From Clostridia bacterium (lineage in GTDB: Bacteria; Bacillota; Clostridia; Christensenellales; CAAEEZ01): DNA of 64,000 bases. The notes below the pieces were generated by a model. The model was not told where the DNA came from. It was given only the letters and a program-made list of their open reading frames with translations, and made no database searches. The stretch is from positions 6,734 to 70,733 of the forward strand of contig CAAEEZ010000001.1 in the NCBI GenBank assembly GCA_900755035.1, read 5' to 3'. The position numbers and the translations under genes were made by a program. Position 1 is the stretch's first letter. Each line of letters begins with the position of its first letter. Positions 36,483 to 43,638 of the stretch are shown here, one piece after another.

Positions 36483-37593
36483 GTATCCTCCTTAAATCGA
36501 TGAACGATTGATTGGTTGATCCTACATACGGTGACACCGTGGTTCTGTTTTCTCTTTGAAATGATCCGACTTTCAAATAATGGAGCATATCTTTCAGCTC
36601 TTCCGGGACATCTTCCTCATTCATTCCTGTGTACATACAAAGGTCGTAACCGTCAAGCGCTTTTGAAAGCTCAATTATTGCCTTAGATTGAAGAAGCGGC
36701 TCACCGCCTGAAAAAGTGATTTTTTTGTTTTTAGCTTTAGCTTTCAAAATTTCGGCGAGTTCATTTACGGAGTATCGAGTTCCTGTTGAAAGTGACCACG
36801 TCATGGGGTTATGGCAGTCTTTGCAGGCTTTTTTACATCCCTGAAAGAACACCACTGTGCGCAGTCCGGGACCGTCAACCAACGATTCCCTGTCTGCTAT
36901 ATTATTTACATACAGATAACTACTTTCGAGACATTCTTTCACTGCTGTAAGGCTTGGCAAGATAACGCATGGTGCTACAACAGGCTCTTTTGAAATCAGG
37001 ATAGGAGAAAGCCCTGCGCTTAAAGCCCCCATGGCGTCCTTGTCTACCTTGTTCCCGATAAAGTATATTTCGGGTGAGGGCAATGCGCCTATCGCCTTCA
37101 ATACCGACTCAAACGCTTTAACAGACGGTTTACGGTAAGTAACATCCGCACTTGAAACGACTTTTTCAAAATAATGCAACAGCCCGAATTTATTCAAATA
37201 TTTTTTTAACGTATCAGAGGAAAAGATACTATTGCTTAGTACGGCAAGCGTATACCCGCGCTCACAGAGATAATCAAGAAGTTCTTTTGCTCCAACCGCA
37301 AGAGTTTCTTCACGGCAAACGGAAAAAAATTCCCATTCGATTTCGTCATAAGGTTTTGAAAGTGCTTTTTCAAATTTTCTTTCATAAAACTCAAGTTGAT
37401 TAATAAAACTTGTTTCCAACTGTGTTTCGTTACGCTCAAGCATAAAGCGCTCTCTGTATTCATCTGCAAACAGTCTTAATTTTTCCCGCTTGTTATCGAA
37501 ATACGTATCAGCAAGATATGTAAGCCCTCTATTATAATCAAACCACACCTTATCAAGCAAGGTATCAAAAAGGTCAAATATTATAGTTTTCAT
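36460..37593 (-). CDS. Fusion of HAD-family phosphatase with NrdG-type radical SAM activase
   Basis: A 377-residue two-domain protein. Residues 1-205 are a HAD hydrolase: IIFDLFDTLL with nucleophile Asp7, VLSNS (motif II), YRKPS (Lys, motif III) and a weakened motif IV, FIGNKVDKD. Residues 226-377 are an NrdG-like activase: DGPGLRTVVFFQGC, the CxxxCxxC cluster at Cys253, Cys257 and Cys260, TFSGGEPLLQ, and a SAM-binding tail. The activase should install the glycyl radical on the adjacent NrdD. The HAD half could dephosphorylate nucleotides. The frame is continuous with no sign of an artefact. It overlaps NrdD by 23 bases and the HEPN gene by 4. Confidence 0.88.
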   Translation of the reverse strand: MKTIIFDLFDTLLDKVWFDYNRGLTYLADTYFDNKREKLRLFADEYRERFMLERNETQLETSFINQLEFYERKFEKALSKPYDEIEWEFFSVCREETLAVGAKELLDYLCERGYTLAVLSNSIFSSDTLKKYLNKFGLLHYFEKVVSSADVTYRKPSVKAFESVLKAIGALPSPEIYFIGNKVDKDAMGALSAGLSPILISKEPVVAPCVILPSLTAVKECLESSYLYVNNIADRESLVDGPGLRTVVFFQGCKKACKDCHNPMTWSLSTGTRYSVNELAEILKAKAKNKKITFSGGEPLLQSKAIIELSKALDGYDLCMYTGMNEEDVPEELKDMLHYLKVGSFQRENRTTVSPYVGSTNQSFIDLRRIHETIDKR

Positions 37594-38354
37594 TGTTTCT
37601 CAATTATTATCCTGTAATGTTCTGGAATCCTCATGGTTTTTCCATCACGCTGATATATCGCATATCCGTTGAGTTCTTTTATACGGCGTGTATACATATC
37701 TTTATCTTCAATGTATGACAATAAAATTTCTATTTGTTGTTTCAGTGTAAATGCTTCGCCTTTATAATTCAAAGATGAATTTATGATAATTTGATTATGA
37801 GAAATTGCATTTCGCAAAAGATTAATGAGCCCTAAATCTCTCACCTTGGTGTCTCTCCCTTTAAATATACATCCATCATACATCTCGCTATCAGCAATTG
37901 AAGAATGAAATCTGCTAAGTTCAGAAAAAGAACATGTATCAAGAATTTCTGCAATTGTAAAAGACTTCATTCTTTTCCTCTTTAACTTTTTAATAAGTTG
38001 TTTCCATATGGTACCCATATCATCGTCCGCATAATTCGGCGAGAGTATTCGTAAAAGTTTCTCTTTCACTTCTCCGATAGATAACAATGTATCATAACAA
38101 TTTGTATTGTTTAATAGCATCGCCCGCATATGCCCCTCTATGATACGCACTGTTTTAAAAATCCAACGAGATATACGAGCATCGTATTTTGCACATTCTG
38201 TCATTTGATAATATGTAATAACATTGGTAGCTTCCCCACAAGCAATTTCATATATTCTTTGAAACCTATCTAAGCCGTTATATTTTATCCAGTCTTTTAG
38301 TTTGATTTTTTCATCTTCTGTCGTTATTATGTTTTGTAACCAAGATTCATCCAT
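37590..38354 (-). CDS. Abi_2/HEPN-like protein with RxxxxH motif
   Basis: A 254-residue, mostly helical protein. The C-terminal part has LLRNAISHNQII, with Arg181 and His186 forming the R-x4-H motif of HEPN ribonucleases, and the N-terminal ARISRWIFKTVRIIEGHMRAML fits Abi_2 (AbiD/AbiF) proteins. These act as RNA-cleaving abortive-infection or toxin proteins. Assignment is by motif and helical layout, without a search. It lies 14 bases after the XRE gene, and its stop overlaps the HAD-NrdG start by 4 bases, so it belongs to the cargo operon. The adjacent regulator could be its repressor. Confidence 0.72.
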   Translation of the reverse strand: MDESWLQNIITTEDEKIKLKDWIKYNGLDRFQRIYEIACGEATNVITYYQMTECAKYDARISRWIFKTVRIIEGHMRAMLLNNTNCYDTLLSIGEVKEKLLRILSPNYADDDMGTIWKQLIKKLKRKRMKSFTIAEILDTCSFSELSRFHSSIADSEMYDGCIFKGRDTKVRDLGLINLLRNAISHNQIIINSSLNYKGEAFTLKQQIEILLSYIEDKDMYTRRIKELNGYAIYQRDGKTMRIPEHYRIIIEKQ

Positions 38355-38368
38355 ATTGAGTCCCTCAC

Positions 38369-39151
38369 TTAAAAAATTTTAATACAGTCAGTATCGCCGT
38401 TATACGAAGATACTCGTTCGTAGGTCTCTATCAGTTTAATCGGATTCATAACTTCATTGAGCGTAACAGGGCGAGGGCGGCTTTCTATTGAAATAACAAC
38501 TTCGCCATATAATCTCTTTTGCTTTTTTCCAAGTTCCATTTTTGTTATTTTTTCTATTGGAATTACAAGAGTGTTTTCTGCTGTCAGGTATGTTTTCAAT
38601 ATTAAATGAGATTGATTGAGTTCTCCCATATAACAACAAACTTTGCCGCGTAATGCACGGGTTATTTCAATTATTCCACTTGGTAAAATGCCTAACGAAA
38701 TTGCGGCACATATTATTGCAATAATTTTGAACACTCCGATTTCAAGTCCTAATCCCAACCCAAAACACAAGCCCGATAATATAATTAAACAGGCAAAAAT
38801 AATGCAACATACAAAAGATCGAACAGATAAATTGTTTGCATAGAGTATATATCGAAAACTGCTGTCCACTTCTGTTTTTTTTGCTACTTTAGAGTTTTGA
38901 AGAACACCGGCTAACACATCAGGATCATTAAGATCTATCGACTCATCAAGCAAAGAATCAAACGAAACTTGCAACACTTCTGTTAAATCCCTGATATTTT
39001 CAAGTTTTGGCTCGGTTTTTCCATTCTCCCAATCTGATATAGATTGACGGCTGATTCCGTACTGACTTGTTCGGGATAGTTTTTCTCCTAATGTTTCTTG
39101 AGAAAATCCGCGAGCTTTTCTAATAATTCTTATTTTGTCTGAAAGCTTCAT
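38369..39151 (-). CDS. XRE-family regulator with two membrane segments
   Basis: A 260-residue protein. The helix-turn-helix (about 6-62) has IRKARGFSQETLGEKL and ISRQSISDWENGKTEPKL. Residues 112-134 and 138-162 are hydrophobic transmembrane helices, and about 95 polar residues follow, with strands such as LVIPIEKITKMELG. It therefore looks like a membrane-anchored DNA-binding protein, with the C-terminal part on the cytoplasmic side. The ribosome binding site AGGGGGGTG is strong. It is the first gene of the cargo operon, downstream of a predicted leader terminator, and is the obvious candidate for control of the element or operon. Confidence 0.85.
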   Translation of the reverse strand: MKLSDKIRIIRKARGFSQETLGEKLSRTSQYGISRQSISDWENGKTEPKLENIRDLTEVLQVSFDSLLDESIDLNDPDVLAGVLQNSKVAKKTEVDSSFRYILYANNLSVRSFVCCIIFACLIILSGLCFGLGLGLEIGVFKIIAIICAAISLGILPSGIIEITRALRGKVCCYMGELNQSHLILKTYLTAENTLVIPIEKITKMELGKKQKRLYGEVVISIESRPRPVTLNEVMNPIKLIETYERVSSYNGDTDCIKIF

Positions 39152-39255
39152 AGTTTCACCCCCCTATGCTCACATTGTAAAGCATATCCTGCGCAAGCAC
39201 CACCAACCTAAACCTTGAATTTTGTCAAGTATAGCCTTACATTTCTATTTTTTAC

Positions 39256-39291
39256 AAAAAAGAGTCCTAACAGTTGCCCTGTTAGAACTCT
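39256..39291 (-). terminator. Intrinsic terminator or attenuator ahead of the cargo operon
   Basis: AGAGT-C-CTAACAG pairs with CTGTTAG-A-ACTCT (39261-39273 and 39279-39291), leaving one C-A mismatch and a TTGCC loop. On the minus strand TTTTTT follows directly. Confidence 0.75.
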
Positions 39292-39443
39292 CCTCGTACA
39301 CTCTTTTGTTCAGGACAGATTCGCAACCGTCGTTACTTCTCTGAAACTGCATTGAAATGTTTTACTGCTTTATGTCAACCTGTTTTTTGACAAAAAACAA
39401 CCGTCAAAACGGACGCTTCCATGCAATTTGCTTTATCTATGTA
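39256..39443 (-). ncRNA. Predicted structured leader RNA or small RNA upstream of the cargo operon
   Basis: A transcript of about 188 nt is predicted on the minus strand from a consensus promoter at 39450-39478 to an intrinsic terminator. It contains TTTTGAC/GTCAAAA and TGTCAA/TTGACA complementarities and a 15-codon open frame (39422 down to 39375, MEASVLTVVFCQKTG) without a clear ribosome binding site. The terminator is about 100 bases before the XRE start, so this may be an attenuator for the operon or a free small RNA. I do not recognise a known riboswitch class. Confidence 0.5.
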
Positions 39444-39449
39444 TTTTAT

Positions 39450-39478
39450 ATTATATCATAAATTTATCCATTCGTCAA
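39450..39478 (-). promoter_or_regulatory. Consensus promoter of the leader RNA and probably of the cargo operon
   Basis: On the minus strand, TTGACG (39478-39473), a 17-bp spacer and a perfect TATAAT (39455-39450). The expected start is near 39443. It is the only strong promoter match I found between attR and the first cargo gene. Confidence 0.7.
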
Positions 39479-39532
39479 CAGAAAACGCAGAGTGCTGACA
39501 AGTTGCTCATAGTAATGCTCTTTACATTCTAT

Positions 39533-39566
39533 AACGCAAAAAGAGTTCGGAATTTTACCGAACTCT
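39533..39566 (-). terminator. Terminator at the right end of the element
   Basis: AGAGTTCGG (39542-39550) pairs with CCGAACTCT (39558-39566). On the minus strand it is followed by TTTTTGCG. It would stop host transcription entering from the M20 peptidase gene. Confidence 0.75.
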
Positions 39567-39620
39567 CTTTACAGACTCACTTGCAGGTGTTCCCATTAAA
39601 ATTATTTTTGTTTACTTATA

Positions 39621-39656
39621 ATCCCTAATAGGAACACCCTTTTGAGGCGTTTTTTT
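39621..39656. other. attR junction
   Basis: Element arm ATCCCTAAT (39621-39629), then AGGA, the shared ACACC (39634-39638), CTTTT and the host terminator half GAGGCGT (39644-39650) with its T run. The arm mirrors ATTAGGG at attL and the stem half mirrors ACGCCTC. A second partial copy, GGTGTTCCCATTA (39586-39598), lies just inside the end. Confidence 0.7.
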
Positions 39657-39670
39657 GGTAATAAATAATG

Positions 39671-40984
39671 TTATTTATTTGCTTGTATCAGTTTGCGCAT
39701 AAATTGTACGCCGTCGTAAAGCGTGTCTATATCTAGGCTTTCGTTAGATGCGTGCATACTTGCCATTTGGTCTGGGTGAAGTAGCATAGGGGTAAAACGC
39801 ATAGCGCAATCGGATATTTCTTGGAAGTGTCTACAATCCGTTCCACCCATAATTACGTACGGAGCAATACCTATTTCAGGGAAAACTTCCTTTACGGTAT
39901 CGGTAAGTAGTTTGTATCCGTCGCTTTTGGTAGATACGGGAGGCATTGCGTTACGTGCATTTAATACCTCGGTTTCAATATCGTATTTGTCGGCTATTGC
40001 TTTAAGCGCTTGCAGTGATTCGTCTACGCCTTGGTGTGGTATAAATCTTAGATTTGCCGTTACGCTTGCTTCTTGTGGTATTACGTTAGCCGCTGACGAC
40101 GCTTTCGACATTGTGAATACCATAGTAGTTGAAAGTAGTGCGTTGCCGTAAGGGCTTACTTTTGGAAGCGCCCACGTTACTATCGGCTTAAATACGTTTA
40201 GGTGTCCTAGCAAAAATTTAATAGGCCCTGTCATTGCTTTGGACATTTCGCCAAGCATTTCTTCTACTTCGGGTTCCATTTTCTTTTTGAAAATTTTGCT
40301 GTTTTCCACTTCGGTTACAAACTGAGATAGCCTTGCAATCGGCGTATTTTTTGGAGGACTACTGCTGTGTCCGCCCTTGCATCTTGCCGTAAATTTAATA
40401 TCGGCGTAGCCTTTTTCTAGTACGCCTATCATAGCGTAAGGCTTGGTCATACCTGGGAATGGCTCGGGTAGTATTGCGCCACCTTCGTCAAGGACTATGT
40501 ACGGGCGTATACCCTTGTCTTTTAGATAATTAACTATGCTAGGAGCGCCGTTACCCGACGTTTCCTCGTTGTCAGAGCAGGCAATATATACGTCGTAATC
40601 GGGAACGAATCCTTCGCTAATTAGTTCGTCTACGGCTTTCATACAAGCGTACAAGGTATTTTTGCAGTCCATTGCGCCACGTCCCCATATTCTGCCGTCC
40701 TCGATTACGCCTTCAAAAGGCGGATATTTCCAATCGCCGTCGTCACAAGGGACTACGTCTTGATGCCCCATAAGTACGATAGGTTTTTCGTTGCTTTTTC
40801 CCGTCCATTTGTAAAGTAGAGCGTTTTCACCTAGGATTCTTATTTCGCATTTTTCGTGCAAAGATGGAAAAACCTCTTTTAGTACGCTTCTAAACTCCGC
40901 AAAATTCTCGTTGCCGATACCCGTTACCGTGTTAACTTTTATCAGTTTTACAAGTTCGTTAGCGTACGCAGTTTTCTTGTCCAT
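39671..40984 (-). CDS. M20-family metallopeptidase (carboxypeptidase S-like)
   Basis: A 437-residue dizinc peptidase. Metal and active-site motifs are in order: LMGHQDVVP (His, Asp), GRGAMDCKN (bridging Asp), SDNEETSG (Glu-Glu), VLDEGGA, and a late His in TDCRHF. The dimerisation domain lies at about 200-320 with CKGGHSSSPP. It probably cleaves small peptides or acylated amino acids in the cytosol. The GGAGGAAAT ribosome binding site fixes the start. The gene is convergent with the broken ABC gene; the bidirectional terminator they once shared is now split by the mobile element, whose own terminator at 39533 may replace it. Confidence 0.92.
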   Translation of the reverse strand: MDKKTAYANELVKLIKVNTVTGIGNENFAEFRSVLKEVFPSLHEKCEIRILGENALLYKWTGKSNEKPIVLMGHQDVVPCDDGDWKYPPFEGVIEDGRIWGRGAMDCKNTLYACMKAVDELISEGFVPDYDVYIACSDNEETSGNGAPSIVNYLKDKGIRPYIVLDEGGAILPEPFPGMTKPYAMIGVLEKGYADIKFTARCKGGHSSSPPKNTPIARLSQFVTEVENSKIFKKKMEPEVEEMLGEMSKAMTGPIKFLLGHLNVFKPIVTWALPKVSPYGNALLSTTMVFTMSKASSAANVIPQEASVTANLRFIPHQGVDESLQALKAIADKYDIETEVLNARNAMPPVSTKSDGYKLLTDTVKEVFPEIGIAPYVIMGGTDCRHFQEISDCAMRFTPMLLHPDQMASMHASNESLDIDTLYDGVQFMRKLIQANK

Positions 40985-41165
40985 ATTTCCTCCAAACTTA
41001 GTAATATTAGTATATTTTCTATAATTGTAACACTTAGGATATTCTAAGTCAATATTAACGAATAATCCGTAGGTAAATAATAATTAGATTTGAAAAATAT
41101 TAGATTTTATCTTATATTGAGGTATAAAAAATATTGCCTTAGTGCACAATTTCAGCGAGGGAAAA

Positions 41166-42590
41166 ATGGAAAGGACGATAGAAAAGTTAAAGGAAAGTTT
41201 TGGATATTCAACCGACGTTAAATTTAGGAAAATTCAGGTAGGTAGCGCCGTTGTCGTAGTTTGCTATATAGATGGATTTAGCGACAAAATACTTATGGAG
41301 CAGTGTTTGTTCGTTCCACTAGTAAAGGTGCATAATTGCGAGGAAATAACTCTTTCGTTTTTGCAACAAACTTTGCCGTATATTGAAAAAATAGAAGAAG
41401 TAACTGATTACGACGAAGTTTTGTCCATAATCGCGGACGGCGACGTAGTGTTACTTTCAGGGGAAAAATACTATTCGCTGTCTTTCAAAAGTTATCCCGT
41501 AAGAAGTATCAGCGAGCCACAAACTTCTATGGTGGTAAAAGGTCCAAGAGAAGGCTTTATCGAGGATATGAAACTAAATACCGTACTTTTAAGGCGCAAA
41601 CTTAGGACGGAAAAATTTGCGGTAAAGTACTTGAAGGTGGGTAGATACACGAAAACTTCCGTTGCAGTTTGCTATATTAACGGGATAGTGAACGATAAGT
41701 TAGTAGAAACTATCGTTGAAAAAATTGAAAAGATAGATATAGACGGCGTGCTAGATTCTTCGTATATCGCCAAGTTTTTAAGTGAAAATAATTACAGCGT
41801 ATTCAAGCAGGAAGGCACTAGCGAAAAGCCCGATATAGTAGCATCAAAACTACTTGAAGGTAAGGTGGCGATAGTAGTAGACGGCTCGCCGATAGTGCTT
41901 ACTTACCCTTATGCGCTAATAGAGGATTTGCAGGATAGCCACGACTATATTACTAGGTCGTCAAGGGCAACTATGCTACGAATACTTAGGCTTTTTGCCG
42001 TAGTGCTAGCCGTGTTTTTGCCGTGCAGTTACGTGGTTATGCAGGAGTTCCATTACGAGATTTTCCCCGCAAAACTTTTAGAAAGCGTAGCGTCGGCTAC
42101 TCAAAGCATACCGTTTACGCCGTCCGTTGAAATGCTGTTTATAATACTTTTGTTCGAGATACTAAACGAGGCAAGTATCCGTATGCCAAAGTACGTGGGT
42201 ATGGCGCTTGGCGTAGTGGGTGCAATAGTACTAGGTGATACGGGTGTAAAAAGTGGACTGATTAGTTCGCCTGCCGTGCTAATTGCGTCGATATCTTCGA
42301 TAGGTATGTATTGCCTGCCCGATTTGGTAGGCTCAATCAGTTTGCTTAGGATAACGTTTATTCTTATCTCAACGGTAATGGGGCTGTTCGGGTTGTTATC
42401 CGCTATCGTAGTTACGATAGGTTACGTGGCTAGAATAGAGATTTACGGCACGCCGTACCTTGCCCCTTACGCACCTAATATTAGTAGCGACCTAAAAGAC
42501 GGGGTAAACAAGATGGACTTGACGGATATGTATCTAAGACCAAAAAGTTATAACAATAAAAATAAGGTTAGGTTAAAACGTGGGAAATAA
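41166..42590 (+). CDS. Spore germination protein, GerA family
   Basis: A 474-residue GerA-type A subunit. The N-terminal half is soluble (germinant-sensing domains, with VVKGPREGFIEDMKLNTVLLRRKL, the family signature). The C-terminal half has several TM segments from about 275 (LRLFAVVLAVFLPCSYVV) to 430, with EASIRMPKYVGMALGVVG. The frame begins with a GTG at 41142, but the ATG at 41166 has GCGAGGG just upstream and fits the family start better. The A subunit forms the ion-channel part of the germinant receptor in the spore inner membrane. GerB and GerC partners follow with overlapping starts. Confidence 0.9.
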   Translation: MERTIEKLKESFGYSTDVKFRKIQVGSAVVVVCYIDGFSDKILMEQCLFVPLVKVHNCEEITLSFLQQTLPYIEKIEEVTDYDEVLSIIADGDVVLLSGEKYYSLSFKSYPVRSISEPQTSMVVKGPREGFIEDMKLNTVLLRRKLRTEKFAVKYLKVGRYTKTSVAVCYINGIVNDKLVETIVEKIEKIDIDGVLDSSYIAKFLSENNYSVFKQEGTSEKPDIVASKLLEGKVAIVVDGSPIVLTYPYALIEDLQDSHDYITRSSRATMLRILRLFAVVLAVFLPCSYVVMQEFHYEIFPAKLLESVASATQSIPFTPSVEMLFIILLFEILNEASIRMPKYVGMALGVVGAIVLGDTGVKSGLISSPAVLIASISSIGMYCLPDLVGSISLLRITFILISTVMGLFGLLSAIVVTIGYVARIEIYGTPYLAPYAPNISSDLKDGVNKMDLTDMYLRPKSYNNKNKVRLKRGK

Positions 42591-43638
42591 AATATCTTCG
42601 TCGCAATTTTGGCTACTTGCTACGACTATGACGATTACTTTCAAACTTAATAATTTTGCAAGCCTTATCTACGAAGGGTACAATACTACCACGGTGGTGG
42701 TTTTCGCAGGGTATTGTCTTTTCGATTTTTTTGTTGCGCTTGGTATATATCGCCTTGCAAAACGAGATTTTTTTAGTCTACTTACCACTAAACGCAGGCT
42801 AGTATTGTCGTTACTTTTAACGGCTTTTTACGTTATAAAAATGCTGGCGAATTTGTCTATGCAAGTGGCGTTTTGCAAAAACTATCTAGTTACAGAGATG
42901 CCCGTGTGGCTTATTTACCTAATAGCCTTAGTTACTGCCGTGATGCTAAGTAAATTCAAAATGAATAGCCTAGCTAGAACAAACGAAATAACTTTGCCGA
43001 TAGTTGCCTTTATGTTACTTATCAATATGGTTTTTTTAAGGGTGGAAACAAACTTCGATTATTTGTCGCCACTTTTTTCTAAGTACAACGCAGGCTACAA
43101 CGGAGCGTTTAGGTATTTTGCGTGGTCGCTTGATTCCTTGCCGTTACTAACCTGCAAAGTAGAGGATAGAAAGGATAACAAAGAAAAGAAAGCGGGGCAA
43201 ATTGCGTATTTTTTCGGTATGGCGTTTGCCTTAACGCTCGTGGTTGTAGGGCAGGCAATATACGGTGGAGCGTTTAAGGACGTTGATAACCTGTACGTCA
43301 AGATAGGCGTATTCAACGATTACGGTTTGCAACTTGGTAGGTTGGATTGGATAGGTATAATTTGCTGGCAAATATGCGCAGTCGTTACCGTTGGTGCGCA
43401 GGCAAGTGCGGTTAGAAGCAGTGTAAATCTATTTTTCAAATCCAAAAAAGTGCCGTACCTAGTGTTTTTAGGGGTATACGTTTTGCTAGCTATTTATTTC
43501 GTAGAGCAAAAAACTACTACGGCTTTTACGTTAAATTACTTGGGATACGTATGCTTTTTTACGGCAACGATAGCCTTTCTACTGATGATAGTTGCAAAGC
43601 TAAGGGGTAATTATGGTAAAAAAGATATTAAAGAATAA
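42580..43638 (+). CDS. Spore germination permease, GerB family
   Basis: A 352-residue integral membrane protein of the amino-acid-permease-like GerB family, with about ten hydrophobic helices. It starts with ISSSQFWLLATTMTITFK, typical of GerB. The start is a GTG at 42580 that overlaps the GerA gene by 11 bases and needs coupling. The B subunit is thought to bind small germinants such as amino acids. Length is normal, and the next gene overlaps by 26 bases. Confidence 0.88.
   Translation: MGNKISSSQFWLLATTMTITFKLNNFASLIYEGYNTTTVVVFAGYCLFDFFVALGIYRLAKRDFFSLLTTKRRLVLSLLLTAFYVIKMLANLSMQVAFCKNYLVTEMPVWLIYLIALVTAVMLSKFKMNSLARTNEITLPIVAFMLLINMVFLRVETNFDYLSPLFSKYNAGYNGAFRYFAWSLDSLPLLTCKVEDRKDNKEKKAGQIAYFFGMAFALTLVVVGQAIYGGAFKDVDNLYVKIGVFNDYGLQLGRLDWIGIICWQICAVVTVGAQASAVRSSVNLFFKSKKVPYLVFLGVYVLLAIYFVEQKTTTAFTLNYLGYVCFFTATIAFLLMIVAKLRGNYGKKDIKE

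Larger units (their letters stand above)
23013..39638. mobile_element. Integrated TnpX/Tn4451-type element with a nine-gene cargo operon
   Basis: About 16.6 kb bounded by two copies of ACACC (23013-23017 and 39634-39638). The left end holds a large serine recombinase next to the junction, with TnpW- and TnpV-like genes, as in the Tn4451/Tn4453 family. Base composition and codon choice differ visibly from both flanks (by eye, higher G+C). Joining the outer flanks across ACACC restores a hairpin terminator; joining the inner ends gives CCCTAAT-9 bp-ATTAGGG, a palindromic attP. No relaxase, coupling protein or type IV secretion gene is seen, so it may be mobilised in trans or only transposed. 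All genes lie on the minus strand. Confidence 0.85.

Noticed and set aside
39375..39422. 15-codon frame in the leader as a real gene
   Set aside because: No Shine-Dalgarno sequence is visible and length alone is not evidence; it is mentioned only as a possible leader peptide.
22991..39656. The AAAACGCCTC/GAGGCGTTTT pair as terminal inverted repeats of an insertion sequence
   Set aside because: The halves are host flank with T runs outside, best explained as the split terminator; the recombinase is a serine enzyme, not a DDE transposase.
41142..41165. GTG start for the GerA-type protein
   Set aside because: The ATG at 41166 has a well-placed GAGGG site; the eight extra residues contain that site.
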